64,000 nucleotides of DNA. It comes from Linyphia triangularis. Taxonomy: Eukaryota; Arthropoda; Arachnida; Araneae; Linyphiidae. Location: positions 87,524,670-87,588,669 of the forward strand of contig OZ021729.1 in assembly GCA_963978545.1 (NCBI GenBank). Reading direction: 5' to 3'. The position numbers were made by a program, and so were the translations under genes. Under the pieces are notes generated by a model. It was not told where the DNA came from. It saw only the letters and a list, made by a program, of their open reading frames with translations, and made no database searches. Below, piece by piece: positions 12,046-23,453 of this stretch; the first letter of the stretch is position 1; the number at the start of each line of letters is the position of its first letter.

Positions 12046-12225
12046 TTGGTTGGTTGTATTCAGATTATCTGGCGCCGTCAGCAACACAAGGGCTATAATG
12101 CGCCGAAACATTCGTCATTAGACAAGCCAACATACATTTACAAACATCCATGCCAACACGGGACTCGGAACCCGCAACCTCGCGGTCTAGAAGATAGCAC
12201 GCTAACCACTATACCGTTTGGTCGG
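12046..12225 (-). mobile_element. SINE-1 copy 5
   Basis: Full length. The perfect 15-bp duplication CACTTCACTCTTCGG is at 12031-12045 and 12226-12240. Confidence 0.92.
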
Positions 12226-12240
12226 CACTTCACTCTTCGG

Positions 12241-13957
12241 AAGTGGAAATTTAGATTTATTTTGAATCAATTGATTATCTTTTGAATTCATGTTACTAAT
12301 AATGAATTATTATTAGTGTTTTTAGAGTACTAAATATATTATTATTGATGAATTCATTGTTAGGGACTCTTTTGTGATGTACAGAAGAATTCCGAAGTAC
12401 TTAGTAAATATTGATTGACTGATGCAAACTTTGTAATCCAGTCACGTGGTCGTTGAATAATGTGTATAAGTTATTTTGTACGTTTATTCTCTTTCTCATA
12501 GTGCATACACATGTGTGTTCATTCAGTGTTAATACAAGCAATTATCACCCTACTCATTATTGTTTTAAGACTTTAATTTTGAAATGTAAATATTTACACT
12601 TATCTTCAATTTAGAAATTTGATTTGCATTGTTTTTGATAAATGTTTTATTCCTTATCCAATGCAGTGATTTTTTTTATGGTTAAACAGATGTAATAATT
12701 TTTGTCTTCATTTAAAGATATCAAAAAAAGAATTTCTGATACATGAATAAGAACTTTAATGAACATTTTTATGCTATATAAATTGATGTCTTTTCAGATA
12801 TTTTTATGTTTGAACTGTTTTTCCAAATTTGGATGATATCTAAAATTTTAAATCCCTGTAAGTTTTAATCGTTTCATTTATAGCCAACAATAAATAGGTT
12901 TGCATGAGATTGCAAAATTAACAATTTTATATCTAGTGTCTTTTTTTTTTTTTTTTTTTTCTTTTTCAACATTTAAAAAAAAGATTTGATAAAGCACGAA
13001 TATTTTTATTTACGTTTTCAATAGAATGTAATGACAAATGGAATACAATTTAATTACTTACCCTAATTATTTGTGTTTCAGTACAAGATTTGTCTTTATT
13101 GTGAAATCGTCGATCACACGAATCGTATCACGTCGAAAGAAAAGAAAAATTCAAGAAAAGTGATTTCTTATATCTTATGTCTGCTTTTCGTTTGTTTCTA
13201 CGATTAAAATTTGTCCGAAAGAATACAAATTAAAAAACATGAACAAAAAATTCAAATGTCTAGCTTTATGATGATTAGGTTTTTATCATCTAAATGAACA
13301 AGTTCAGACAATTTTTTTTTTTATTAAATGTGACAAAATAAGAAATCCCTTCATTACTTTTATTAATACGTTTTCTTTTGTTCTTTTATAGCTCACTCAG
13401 GGCTTTACTGATGACTGATAAGCTGTGACAGCATATACTCGAAATGTATCGATAGTTCGTTTGCCAGGTATTTTCCGGGATTTCTATTAATCAATCACTT
13501 TCTCTTTGAAAGACCTCCCGGGAGGCATTCCTCTTTCGAAAATGTGAATCGTCTGAATGTGCTTCAGCGCAGTATCGCCCTCGAATTGCGAAGTCACTTT
13601 CGTGTAGTTTATACTGTGAAATATAAATAACAATGCTATGGTGATTGAAAATATTATTTTATAAATTTGTTCCAAATTTATAAAATTTTAATTATAGCCA
13701 CTAAATTTTTTTTACATGATTCTTCAAAAATTTTACCCTTCATGGTTAAAATTCCATTGTAAATTTCCATATTATGGTATTCAAAATTCAATGACTGTAT
13801 GCTATAAGACGAAATTTGTAAAATTTCCACCATCGTGAAATGAAAGTTGTGTTTCGCAATACATACAAGAAACTTGCAGTTGTTTATTGTACGTTGCAAT
13901 CCACATTTTAAGGTTGACAAAATATGGCTCGAACTGGAAATAAACCATTTTTCCTTA
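12241..13957. other. 3' flank, no exon recognised
   Basis: AT-rich. A poly(T) run is at 12943-12961. I found no repeat that matches elsewhere in the window and no exon with plausible splice sites. Confidence 0.35.
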
Positions 13958-14085
13958 GCACCTTATTATACAGAGCCACTCTTGTGGGGCTCGTTCGCCA
14001 CAGTGGCTCAGTATAATAAGATCCAAATGATTGCCTGTATCACTTAGGGTCTGAGCGCCACAAGAAACAGACGCAACCTTTATAG

Positions 14086-15623
14086 CAGCGTCAGCCACTA
14101 GGCGGCCCGCGACAGCTTTTTCTCCGGCCCGCAGAAGAGCAAAAATCAAATTTTGTGGAAATAAATTTAATTTGTCTACAATAGTATGTGTTTACTACCA
14201 AAAACCGCGTTTTCCATTAAGTAACCCGCGTCCCTTTTTTTTCCGAGATTGCAGAAAAATAAAAAAATAAATAGTTTGAATTATCACTAATGACGCATTG
14301 CTTAGTTTATTACGTATGTTACCCAACCCCCTCGACTCGTGAATGGCACAATTCGAACTCTGCTTTTTTGAATGTGATGGGCAGGAGTTGGGTGTTTTAA
14401 TGCATACTCGCCTGTATGTTTTGATGTGAAAAGAAGAATCATGATCTCTATGACTCCAGTGCAATAATGGCGTCGAGGACTAGTTTTAAACGCAAAGTAG
14501 ATAGTGAAAAGCGGACCGGCTGTCATCGTCTCGCAATTAACATCGACTAAAATGAAAGATTTAAGAGGTATGTTTTAAATATCTTAATTGATTATGAGGC
14601 CAAGTCACATTGTAATAGTGTCACTAAAGATTAATTTCTTTTATGACTTTAATGTACAATGTAAAGAAAACTATTTTTTTAATTATTTGAAACAATAATC
14701 AAATATCAATTGTTTTTTTATTAATATAAAAAAGTTAAATTATTGTTTCAGATTTCTAAATTGTTTTATATTGTTAAATCTTTAGTAATTATCACAATTC
14801 TAACATTGAACATCTATATATTTAATAGGCAATACGTTTTTTGGGGTTAGTCCGTCTGCCTAAACTGCTCAACCAATTTCAATGATCAAGGTGTCATTTT
14901 AAAGGAAATAAGCTGTAGGTTTGCCAAAACGTGCCAAAATAATTTATTAACACTTTATTAATTAGTTAAATTTCAATCATCTTAAGCTGCTACAAAGCCT
15001 CAATGATTTTGAATATATGAATGGCAACATCCTTACGTATATAAACAACAAACCCGTTGCTAATTTTAAAGCTCTTTTTAAACTCTTCGTTTCAAAGTTG
15101 ATTTTTTCTGTTTTTCTGAAGCATTTTTGTATTAGAGTAATTATTATTTTGAAGTATTTCTATCCAGAAAATGCCTCGCGTTGGACGTCGTTCTCTAACG
15201 GGGCGACTTATCAGAATAAATAAAAGATATTGGGACTTCAATGTAAGGGCATAGCTAATGAAGTTTTAAGTCAGAATGTTGGCGGATAGTATATTTAACT
15301 TTCTATTATGAAACTTGCAATTTGGGTGTTTTCTCTATTAGGCCTTACATTAAATTTATAAAAATTTTGTTACATTTTTTATAGCTGGCAAACCTATTCG
15401 AGCGCAGCAAGATATTTTAACCACAAATTCGAGCTGCAAAGCCGCTCAATCCAAGCCCACCAAGGCGTTTGGGGGTGGGCGAGCGTTAGCGAGCAGGGGG
15501 CGAAGCCCCCTAGTGTGTAATAAAGCAATATATTTATTGGTGTATTCGGTTTAAATCTGCGGCCCGCGGAAAGTTCCAACATAAGTCATGCTGCCCATCT
15601 TTAAAAGTTAGTGGCGGACACTG
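14086..15623. mobile_element. hAT-like element, itself split by a Helitron
   Basis: The left end CAGCGTCAGCCACTA and right end GTGGCGGACACTG are inverted. They match the hAT ends at 48991-49661. The 8-bp duplication CTTTATAG (14078-14085) / CTCTATAG (15624-15631) has one mismatch. 'cggcccgc' motifs follow both ends, as in the other copy. No transposase ORF remains; about 840 bp without the Helitron. Confidence 0.82.
14813..15513 (+). mobile_element. Non-autonomous Helitron (candidate)
   Basis: Starts TCTATATATTTAATAGG after an A, with 'ccgtctgcctaaactgctc' close behind, typical of Helitron left ends. The right end has a perfect hairpin GGGGGC-GAA-GCCCCC running into CTAG, followed by T at 15514. 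This fits the TC...CTRR rule and insertion between A and T. No target duplication, as expected, and no Rep/helicase ORF. Confidence 0.78.
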
Positions 15624-15819
15624 CTCTATAGCCAACAGCAGTGGCCCAGTATAATAAGCTCCATAGGATTGCATGTTTCACCAAGGGCGACTTGTCTGAG
15701 GGTTTGAAACTGTGATGAGCTCGCTTCACTGCAGTGGCTCTGGGTAATAAGAGCTTAATCATTAGTCGGAATAGACTTTATTCACGGGTAAGTGTTGTAA
15801 TCTTATCTTTCATGAACTA

Positions 15820-16484
15820 CAGTAGAACCTCGATTAACCGACTTAATTCGGACCGAAGATGGGTCGGATAAGCGAAAATGCCGGATAATAGAGAGTTGTA
15901 GAAAATAATAAAAAGTAAATTGTTTTCATTTATTGAATGCAGGGATTTTAATGTTTTTATTTTTTTTTATGACATAATTGTTGGAAATGAGTTTTTGTTG
16001 GTTGGTTGTATTCAGATTATCTGGCGTCGTCAGCAACACGAGGGCTATAATGCGCCGAAACATTTCGTCATTTAACAAACCAACATACACTTACAAACAC
16101 CCATGCCTAACACGGGACTCGGAACCCGCAACCTCGCGGTCTAGAAGCCAGCACGCTAACCACTATACCGTTTGGTCGGCAATGAGTTTTTGTTGTCGTA
16201 ATCTTGATAATCGTTGTTTCGCGGTTCTATCCCGAACTCTTTTTAAAAGTAATAGTTCAGTTTGATCTGCATATGATTATTGCTCTAACCATGTCAGTCT
16301 TTTTGAAAAACGGTCAGAAGCCTCACCATTACTTATGCAAATTTAGTGTAAAGGAAAATATTCCGGTTTTTAAAAAAGGCAAATGATTTATTACTCATTC
16401 GGGTGATTTTTGATGTCGACTAAAGGATGGTCGGTTAACAGAGAGTTCCGGATGAAAGAGGGACGGTTAATCGAGGTTCTACTG
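15820..16484. mobile_element. Tigger/pogo-like MITE with a nested SINE
   Basis: Inverted ends CAGTAGAACCTCGATTAACC and GGTTAATCGAGGTTCTACTG sit between TA dinucleotides (15818-15819 and 16485-16486). Sub-terminal 'ggtcggataagcg' and 'ggatggtcggttaac' are typical of pogo/Tigger MITEs. SINE-1 copy 6 lies inside, which accounts for about 195 bp of the length. Confidence 0.85.
16001..16180 (-). mobile_element. SINE-1 copy 6
   Basis: Full length, inserted in the Tigger-like MITE. The 15-bp duplication AATGAGTTTTTGTTG is at 15986-16000 and 16181-16195. Confidence 0.92.
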
Positions 16485-16789
16485 TATATTCTTCTTAAGG
16501 TCTGTTTAATACGTTGAGTTTTCACTGCGCAAAGCGTGTTTTTTCATCGATAGCCCGTATGTATTTGCAGCTGTGCGGGGAAAAAAGTCGCATTTTCATC
16601 TATTCTCATCGTATTTTCATCGAATTATGATAACTTAAAAGAAACCGATAATCGTTGGATGATCATCTAAGCAAACATGCAGGCTCTTTTGCCGATGAGT
16701 AATTGAATTTGGCGGGAAAGTTTGACGGTTGGCTACTAAACACGTCATCGAAAACGATGACCTCAGTCATCAGAGGAGTATTGCTACTT

Positions 16790-17800
16790 AGTGGTTAATA
16801 TTTCTAGTTGTAGTTATTTGGTTTGTAATTATTTAGTTTGTAGATACTTATTTAGTAATTATTATTTAGTAGGGAATAGTTATTTAGTTAATTGTTTCAT
16901 GGTTATTTATATATTTCACAGTTTAGTTTTATGGTTATTTAGTTGATGGTTGTATTGTTATTTATACTTTTATAATTATTTATGTTCATATTTGCAAAGT
17001 TCTATATGAAATTTTTGTATTCTGCTAGTTATTTAGCAGTTTCATTGTTATTTTGCAAATAGTTTTTTAGCTTTTTAGTTAATATTTTCATAGTTATTAA
17101 GTTATTACGGTACATGGTTAATAGTTATTTAGTAAGTTGTCAGTTAGCACAGTAATTTAATTAGTAAAATAGTTTAGTAGCAGTTAAATTGTATTTATTT
17201 AATATTTATTAGTCTAGGAATAAGTAGTTATTTAGTTAGTAACTATATATTTTTATGGTTAGGCATTTAAATTGGTTAATCACTATACTAATAACTAACA
17301 ATGATTAACAAAAAATTATGATAAAACTAATGTAATTAGTAGTTATTTCGTTTGTAGTTAAGGAAAAAAGTAACTTTTGATTAGCAACTATATTATCAAA
17401 ACTACTAACAAGAAATTAAATAAAGCCACTAATAAATATATACAATAATAACTAACAAAGTGGATACAACTACTAACAAATGAACAACTAACTGCCAACA
17501 AAACAATAAATAACTGCATTTTTACTATATAATAATTACTAAAAATTATCCTCTAAATACTAACTAAAATACCTACATACTACTTATTAATTACCACCTA
17601 AATATCTACTAAATAACTATTAACTAATTAACTACTAACTACACACTAACTAGAAAATTAATTTTTAATTAGTAATGCACTATTAATTTAGACAATTAAC
17701 TATAAACTAGCTACTAAGTTAGCTATTTAATTAGTATAGTTTAATAGTTAATTATCTAAGTTAACTATTTAACAAATTACCAACAACACAAATTACAACT
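16790..17800. repeat. Low-complexity array that switches strand midway
   Basis: From about 16790 to 17280 the plus strand is rich in TAGTTATTTAGTTTGTAG-like words. From about 17290 to 17800 it is rich in the complementary AACTAACTAAATAACTA-like words. Units are irregular, about 10-16 bp. The whole forms an imperfect inverted arrangement of one motif about a centre near 17285. Confidence 0.75.
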
Positions 17801-18604
17801 ACACACTAAAAACTTACTGTAAAAAGCTGGCATTCAACTAATTAATGAACTATACAAAATCTAACTAACAGCTATATAAGCAACCAGATAAATAAATTTA
17901 TTTCCAAACAATAGTGTAAAAGTAAAAAGCACAGTTTTCTTTACGATAATAAACTAGTTTATGGTAAACTTACATAGTTAGTTCTGCTTATGTTAAAGAG
18001 CTTAGTATAAACTTGTTCATTCTGCATTCTGGTTAGGCTATTGTAATACAATATTTATGTGTTGTTACCCAATGATAAATATCCAGCTTAAATTGAAATT
18101 AAAGTAAATAGCAGTAAGACCACAAATAAAAGAGAGATATTTTATCGAAAGACAATATTTATTACATATTTCACAACTAACAAAACTTCATCTTTTCTCA
18201 TAATAAATTCTCCTTTATACAAAACATCATACTGGTGAGTTAAGCTCACATTCTTAAATTGCTATCATTTCAAGAATTTAGGATATCTATTCAATAGAAA
18301 TACCACTTTGAAATTCGTGTGACGACAGAAAAAATAATTTCAATAATATATAAAAACAATAACTCTTTGCATTTTAACGACGTCGATAGATAAAAGGTTA
18401 CCAAATTTTATCAGAAAAATCCATTTCGGTTTTGTCTCTGGAGCTGTTGTAGAAAAGATATACAAGCAAGAATGATAAAATGATAAACAAATAATGATAG
18501 AGAGCGATCAAAAACTTGAAGAAAAATCGATAGCTGACAAACTTTAGATAGAAGAGCGATGTAGATTTCACATAGAAATGGTTAGATCTAACAAATGTCT
18601 TGAG
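17801..18604. other. 3' flank, AT-rich
   Basis: No exon or element recognised. The AT-rich sequence continues from the array with no motif that I can place. Confidence 0.3.
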
Positions 18605-18960
18605 AGGAAGTAGGATCACTCCCTATGTTACAATCTTTTAGCCCAGTGCATTTAGAAACTACTTTCTATGAAACAATGACATTTGGTGAGTAGATATAAA
18701 AACGATCACTTAATGAAATGACATAAATTAAAAATTCGAAAGTAGCGTCTATATATTTTATTATATTTGAAATCTTTACGTATAGACTCCACTTGGTTTT
18801 GTCTTTTACAATTTGAATTTTCATTTATCGACATTAAATGAAAACAATTTATGACATTTTATTAAGTGATCGTTTTCGTACCTACTCACCAAATTTCGAG
18901 GCTTTATAGAAAGTATAGTTTCTAAATGCACTGGGCTAGAAAATTGTAACATAGCGAGTA
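18605..18960. mobile_element. MITE family D, copy 1
   Basis: Long inverted arms: 'tatgttacaatcttttagcccagtg' at the left and 'cactgggctagaaaattgtaacata' at the right, plus inverted 'gatcacttaatgaaatgac'. The outermost part of the right arm is missing where the repeat B element abuts. Other copies are at 31902-32233 and 62621-63268. Confidence 0.8.
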
Positions 18961-19622
18961 TATAGACTGAGAGGCGACTGCAATTTTTGGACCCCATCGA
19001 GCATCATTCTGAATTTTTTTTTATAGAAATTAGAGAAAAGTGAGTAGATTACGAATCCACTGGTCTGCCGTGGCAAAAATGGTCAAAAATCGACTTTTAA
19101 TAAGTTGAATTAAATCCAATTGCCAAATGCGCCATAACTTGCAAGATAATGAGCATTTTTTTTTTTACTTGGTAACCCTCACTCTTTAATTTTCAATTAA
19201 GAAGGTTGCAGACGATTCAGATATCTGGCGGAGGTCTACTTGCATCTATTAAAAGGGAGCCAAGTTGGCAAAAAATATTACGTTACTTATGACGTAACTG
19301 ATGTCGCCAATTTGGCTTACTTTGAAAAGATACAAGTTTTCCGAGCCAGAGATCAGAAATCGTTTGCGCTTTTTCTCATTGAAAATCAAAATGAAGTGTG
19401 TTGCCAGACGAATAAGTTTGTTCTATTTTTGACAAGTTATGATATATTTGGCAATCGGATTTTAGTTCAACTCATTCCAAGTCGATTATTGATCAGTTTC
19501 GGCCATTTTTGCCACGGCAGAGCAGTGGATTCCTATTCTACTCACTTTTCTCTAATTTCTATAAAAAAATTCAGAATGATGTTCGATGGGGTCCAAAAAT
19601 TGCAGTCGCCTCTCGGACTATA
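18961..19622. mobile_element. Repeat B element with ~200-bp inverted arms
   Basis: Left end TATAGACTGAGAGGCGACTG and right end CAGTCGCCTCTCGGACTATA are inverted. The arms stay similar for about 200 bp ('ttttggaccccatcga', 'agaattttttta', 'gtctgccgtggcaaaaatgg'). The inner ~250 bp carry an open frame (19240-19623) with no similarity that I recognise; its last third is simply the right arm. Single arms of the same family occur at 2253-2690, 43325-43572 and 63838-63895. Confidence 0.75.
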
Positions 19623-20119
19623 GTACGCTATCTGTCAAGCAAAGATTGAAACATTTATTATTTTGTGAAGAGGGGGGGGGGGGGGAGTACGATTTTTCGA
19701 AGCATTTCTGAGAAAATTCCATACAGTTTTTAGTTCATCAGTTATTGGTTTTTCAGTTACAGTTATATACCCCGTACAGTTACAAGGAGAGTTATAGTTA
19801 TTTATAAAAGTATTATTTCAAATAATTGCTTTTGTATTGATAAAAATAAAGCACAATCTCATAATGCGTTCCTCAACTTTCCAACAAATGAGAATAACAA
19901 AGTTATAGTGATATATCTCGTATGAATAACGATTTAGAGGAATAATAGTGTGAATTTTACACAGATATACAATGCAGTTGGATATTTCCTACTTTTAACT
20001 GATCACCACTTTCATAACTTTCGACATTAGTTTGAAACTACAAAAGAAATTGATAAATTTCCTTTTTTTTACGTTTAAAGGCAACGAAATGTTTACATTT
20101 ATAGTAACAAAATAATATA
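19623..20119. other. 3' flank, nothing recognised
   Basis: A G-homopolymer lies near 19672-19685. No exon or matched repeat. Confidence 0.35.
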
Positions 20120-20123
20120 TTAA

Positions 20124-20495
20124 CCCTTTGCGGTTGTATGACTACTCTCAGCCAACAAAGCTTTTTAACCATTCTGGTAGTATGTCTGCTCTCAGAAACC
20201 ACAACAAGAAACCTTTAACTGATGTATGCGGTCAGACAGACTTCGAGTCATTTTTTTGTGGTCCACTCCCTAAAATATTTCATCGTTGACTCATATTAAT
20301 TTTTCTGATACTATGTTTCTTAAATTTTAAACTGCGGCTCACATATTTGTTTGGCTCAGTATGCACCAAGTGTTGCCCTTGCGCCAAAAACATCAAACGA
20401 CCCAGCCACAGCAGTTGAAGTCAACTTATACTGCATTCATCTATGAATCAGTTCAGTACGACAGCCATGTCCAAACTTAATACGACCACAAAGAG
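20124..20495. mobile_element. TTAA-flanked piggyBac-like MITE (composite)
   Basis: TTAA at 20120-20123 and 20496-20499 bounds the inverted ends CCCTTTGCGGTTGTATG and TACGACCACAAAGAG. An inner part (about 20212-20440) matches the smaller TTAA element at 56355-56514 ('tgtatgcggtcagaca', 'tgcaccaa', 'aaaaacatcaaac.acc'), so one TTAA element appears to sit inside another. Confidence 0.75.
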
Positions 20496-20499
20496 TTAA

Positions 20500-20625
20500 T
20501 GCTTGGTTAGCGTGTGGGAAAATGTCCCCTAAATTAAAATTTTCTTGTATACCATTGAATTCGAGACCAAATATCAAAGTAAGTGGGTATTCTAATTAAA
20601 GACACATCGTTATTGAACAGAATAA
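20500..20625. repeat. Repeat H, copy 2
   Basis: Diverged partner of 9690-9838, sharing 'attaaaattttc', 'ccaaatatcaaagtaa' and 'ggtattctaatta'. Confidence 0.5.
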
Positions 20626-21107
20626 AGTAAAAATTAAAAAATATTTTTTAAATAACTTGAAAAAAAGGAAAAAAACTGTAAGAAAGCTTTGATCATGGGC
20701 TGCTATCTATTGAGAAACTGATTAAGGAGGATATTTGTCAACCGCGCGATTATCCAAGGATTAACTGAATAGAGAGCGATCTAGTTGCAGAGATGCTGAT
20801 ACTGGTTTCAAGAAATCAATAAAAATAAGTTTTTACTTCTTTTTTTTTTATATATTCTCCCTTCTTTCAATTTCTAATACTTCAGGTGAATTGGTACCCA
20901 ACCTGAAATTGACCCATTCTTAAATTGACTTCATACACAATTACAAAGGCGTTAAAAAGATTAACGTTTCAGTAGCATCACCATCTGGTGGCCGAAATCT
21001 TACCTAACGTTTCTCAATAGAACCCTCTCAATAAAATGTATACTGAATTTTATAGAGATATATTTATTAGGAGACAGCCTTAGACGGCTGTAAACAGGAG
21101 TACCTTA
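20626..21107. other. 3' flank, nothing recognised
   Basis: No exon or matched repeat seen. Confidence 0.35.
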
Positions 21108-21109
21108 TA

Positions 21110-21733
21110 CAAGGTGAGACCGAAAAGTAAGGTGACTGATGTCATAATAATCACAGTATTATGTATTTGCAGATAAATACATCACTGTCCTTCAAAGTAG
21201 TTCCCGCCGTCTACAATACAATTCTGACTACGTTCATACAAGTTCTTGAAACTTCTGAAAAAGTCCTCCTTTGAGACTGTCTTAAGTTCATTGGTAACAG
21301 CAGCTTGAATGTCTGAGATGCTTGAAAATCGGTTTCCCTTCAGTGCCAATTTCAGTCGTGGAAAGAGGAAAAAAATCTGCTGACGCTAAATATGGATAAA
21401 TAATGAGGGTGTAATACTAGTATTACAGTATTAAACCCTCCTTATTCCCCTGATATAGCGCCAGAAGATGTTTTCCTCTTTTCACAACTGAAATTGGCAC
21501 TGAAGGGAAACCGATTTTCAAGCATCTCAGACATTCAAGCTGCTGTTACCAATGAACTTAAGACAGTCTTAAAGGAGGACTTTTTCAGAAGTTTCAAGAA
21601 CTTGTATGAACGTAGTCAGAATTGTATTGTAGACGGTGGGAACTACTTTGAAGGACAGAGATGTATTTATCTGCAAAAACATAATACAGTGATTATTATG
21701 ACATCAGTCACCTTACTTTTCGGTCTCACCTTG
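21110..21733. mobile_element. Palindromic mariner derivative
   Basis: Two ~300-bp arms are near-perfect inverted copies (21110-21409 and 21433-21733). The outermost ends are CAAGGTGAGACCGAAAAGTA and its inverse, flanked by TA (21108-21109, 21734-21735). The 23-bp centre is itself a palindrome (GTAATACTAGTATTAC). Each arm encodes the C-terminal end of a mariner transposase, so the element can fold into a long hairpin. The arms differ only by scattered substitutions. Confidence 0.92.
21431..21715 (+). pseudogene. mariner transposase C-terminal fragment
   Basis: The frame reads PPYSPDIAPED near its start, which is the block carrying the third catalytic aspartate of mariner transposases, then LKLALKGNRF and a tail ending in GGNYFEGQ. 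These match the C-terminal third of the mariner family in order and spacing. The first two catalytic aspartates and the DNA-binding half are absent, so it cannot be active. A second copy of the same coding segment lies inverted at about 21120-21400, with a few codon changes. Confidence 0.9.
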
Positions 21734-22069
21734 TATGTAATTTTCTCAAGTGACCACTAACAGTCAAAGCACCGCATATTGTTGTAACTTGAACTAAGCT
21801 ATGTAACTTTATTCACGCTCCAAATGACTAATGAACGTTTTTTATCTCCACTGAAAGATTAACTGAAGTTCTATCTGATAAATTTGAAGCTCTAGGCATG
21901 ATTTCAATGAAAAAAAAAGTTTTGTGTGAAAATTGTTTAGGAACAAAAGAAAGTTTTTTCTTAATATATAAAAAAAAATTATAAGTTTTCGATAATCGTC
22001 ATTACAAATTAAACTCTTGGTTATTTTAAAAGTTAATAAAGTTTGGTGAATGTACTTATTGTCTAAGTA

Positions 22070-22417
22070 CAGGGTGCTTCAAAAGTAAGAGAGTATTTTA
22101 AAAATCAATTCATCGGTAATTTATTCGAGAGAAAGACGCTGTGGTTTTTACAGAAATGGGGAGGAGAAAAGGAACCAAGTGATTAATTTTTAATCAACTG
22201 ATGGCGTCATACGTGTCTCTTAGCAACTTTGCAGATTTATATAATTGGGCTGTTAAAAGTTAGGATTTTGACGAAAAACGCATCGACTGTTTAACAAAGG
22301 AATTCCTTTTCAAATGTGTGATTTACCAGAGCATTTCTGACAAAATTGCATCGTATAAACCCCAAACGTTCATAATTATCGCTTTTTCTAAAATCTTGTT
22401 AGTTTTGGATTACCCTG
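22070..22417. mobile_element. Mariner-like MITE
   Basis: Inverted ends CAGGGTGCTTCAAAAGTAAG and GTTAGTTTTGGATTACCCTG sit between TA dinucleotides (22068-22069, 22418-22419). No ORF. Confidence 0.75.
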
Positions 22418-22419
22418 TA

Positions 22420-22790
22420 TTTGATGTTTCATTGTAATGCAGAATTTAGATGTGTATATACTAGAAATGTAAAAATTAAATAACTTTTTGTTTTTCTTTT
22501 GGTATTTTGTGGGATTTACACTTTTTACCTCTTCAATGCAAGGAATTCCAAGTTTTTTCAAAAGCATTCATTCAACTAAAATATTTTTGAAACGAACAAA
22601 AAGCAACTCCCTCGAGTCTCAGATATTTAGAAATCCATATCGTTTCACAAGCCCAAATGTTGAAATGCTCACTAGGTGGCAACAGGATAACCGTCTTCTG
22701 TAACCATCTCAGGTGTGTTCAGTTATTCTCCAGTCACCCTAATTGATGGCATGAAATGTCTGTCAGTTCAATCATTTAGAAACTGAATTA
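22420..22790. other. 3' flank between transposons
   Basis: No exon or matched repeat seen. Confidence 0.35.
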
Positions 22791-23029
22791 ATGCAGTGTA
22801 TCCGTTAAAGTCATGATGCACTTTTGACCTGTCACGGGAAATCAACGAAACAAGATAGAAATGTGAAATCATCATCAAATAAAAGGAACATTCTCCAACT
22901 TTCAGTAGTGTTATGTGCAAGCGTGTACACGCACAGGAACACCACGAACTGTGCAGCAACTGATCAGCCCACTCCAGTCGATATGTGCCTCCTATGGACA
23001 GTGTGTTCTGCAGCTTGCAAAATTTGAAT

Positions 23030-23420
23030 AATTCATTCGACCTTAATCATTTGAAACCGAGAATCACAGACGTAATTCACTCTGTTACACCAGACGTCCT
23101 TAACCGTGTGTGGGGGAAAACTTGAATATCGTGTAAGCCGGATTTACACGCTACCAGTCGGGCCTCCAGTTTAGAACGCCAGTTCTGTGACGTCAGCTAA
23201 GCGACCGTTGCGCCGTCTATCGGTGATCACGGGAGAGCGCACGTGATTGGTTGATCGGAGTCGCCGGCGCCAATAAATAGAAAAGGTTTGGTTTACTGGA
23301 GCCAGTAGCCTGGTGACGTCCCTGACTGGCGATTTAAACTGGAGGCCCGACTGGTAGCGTGTAAATCAGGCTTTAGATATGTGTAGGGCAACAAATGAAA
23401 AACACATCGAACTGCGCTGA
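23030..23420 (+). pseudogene. Transposase C-terminus of the mariner/Tc1-like element, interrupted
   Basis: The frame reads LKPRITDVIHSVTPDVLNRV, then WGK and, after a one-base insertion in an A run, EYRV. It resumes after the MITE as DMCRATNEKHIELR and a stop. This matches the conserved C-terminal end of a mariner/Tc1-type transposase found in many arthropods (from memory of the family). The N-terminal and catalytic parts are deleted. Confidence 0.8.
23136..23373. mobile_element. TA-flanked MITE inside the mariner copy
   Basis: Inverted arms: 'gatttacacgctaccagtcg' with 'ggcctccagttt' at the left and their inverse at the right; TA at 23134-23135 and 23374-23375. The arms stay similar for about 55 bp. 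The superfamily is uncertain. Confidence 0.85.
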
Positions 23421-23447
23421 ATAGGTACGAAACTTGGAGAGTTTGTC

Positions 23448-23453
23448 TTTTAT
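23448..23453 (-). promoter_or_regulatory. Candidate poly(A) signal for the nephrin-like gene
   Basis: AATAAA on the minus strand. It is the first canonical hexamer downstream of the stop codon at 23766-23768. It lies in the inverted repeat of a mariner copy, so it would be transposon-donated. No other evidence, and variant signals could be used earlier. Confidence 0.25.

Larger units (their letters stand above)
13958..15757. mobile_element. Palindromic MITE, split by a nested hAT
   Basis: The outer element starts with 'ccttattatacagagccac' and ends near 'tggctctgggtaataag'. The same motifs, also in inverted order, build the element at 47330-47756. The hAT at 14086-15623 interrupts it after 'acagacgcaacctttatag'. 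The other family copy reads 'acagacgcaacctctagcca' at the equivalent place with no insertion. Superfamily unknown. Confidence 0.7.

Noticed and set aside
12359..12560. Solo LTR starting tgttaggga
   Set aside because: TG start only. No matching CA end with a flanking duplication, and no second copy.
19240..19623. 127-codon ORF in the repeat B element as a transposase
   Set aside because: The last third is the inverted arm itself and no catalytic or DNA-binding motif is visible.
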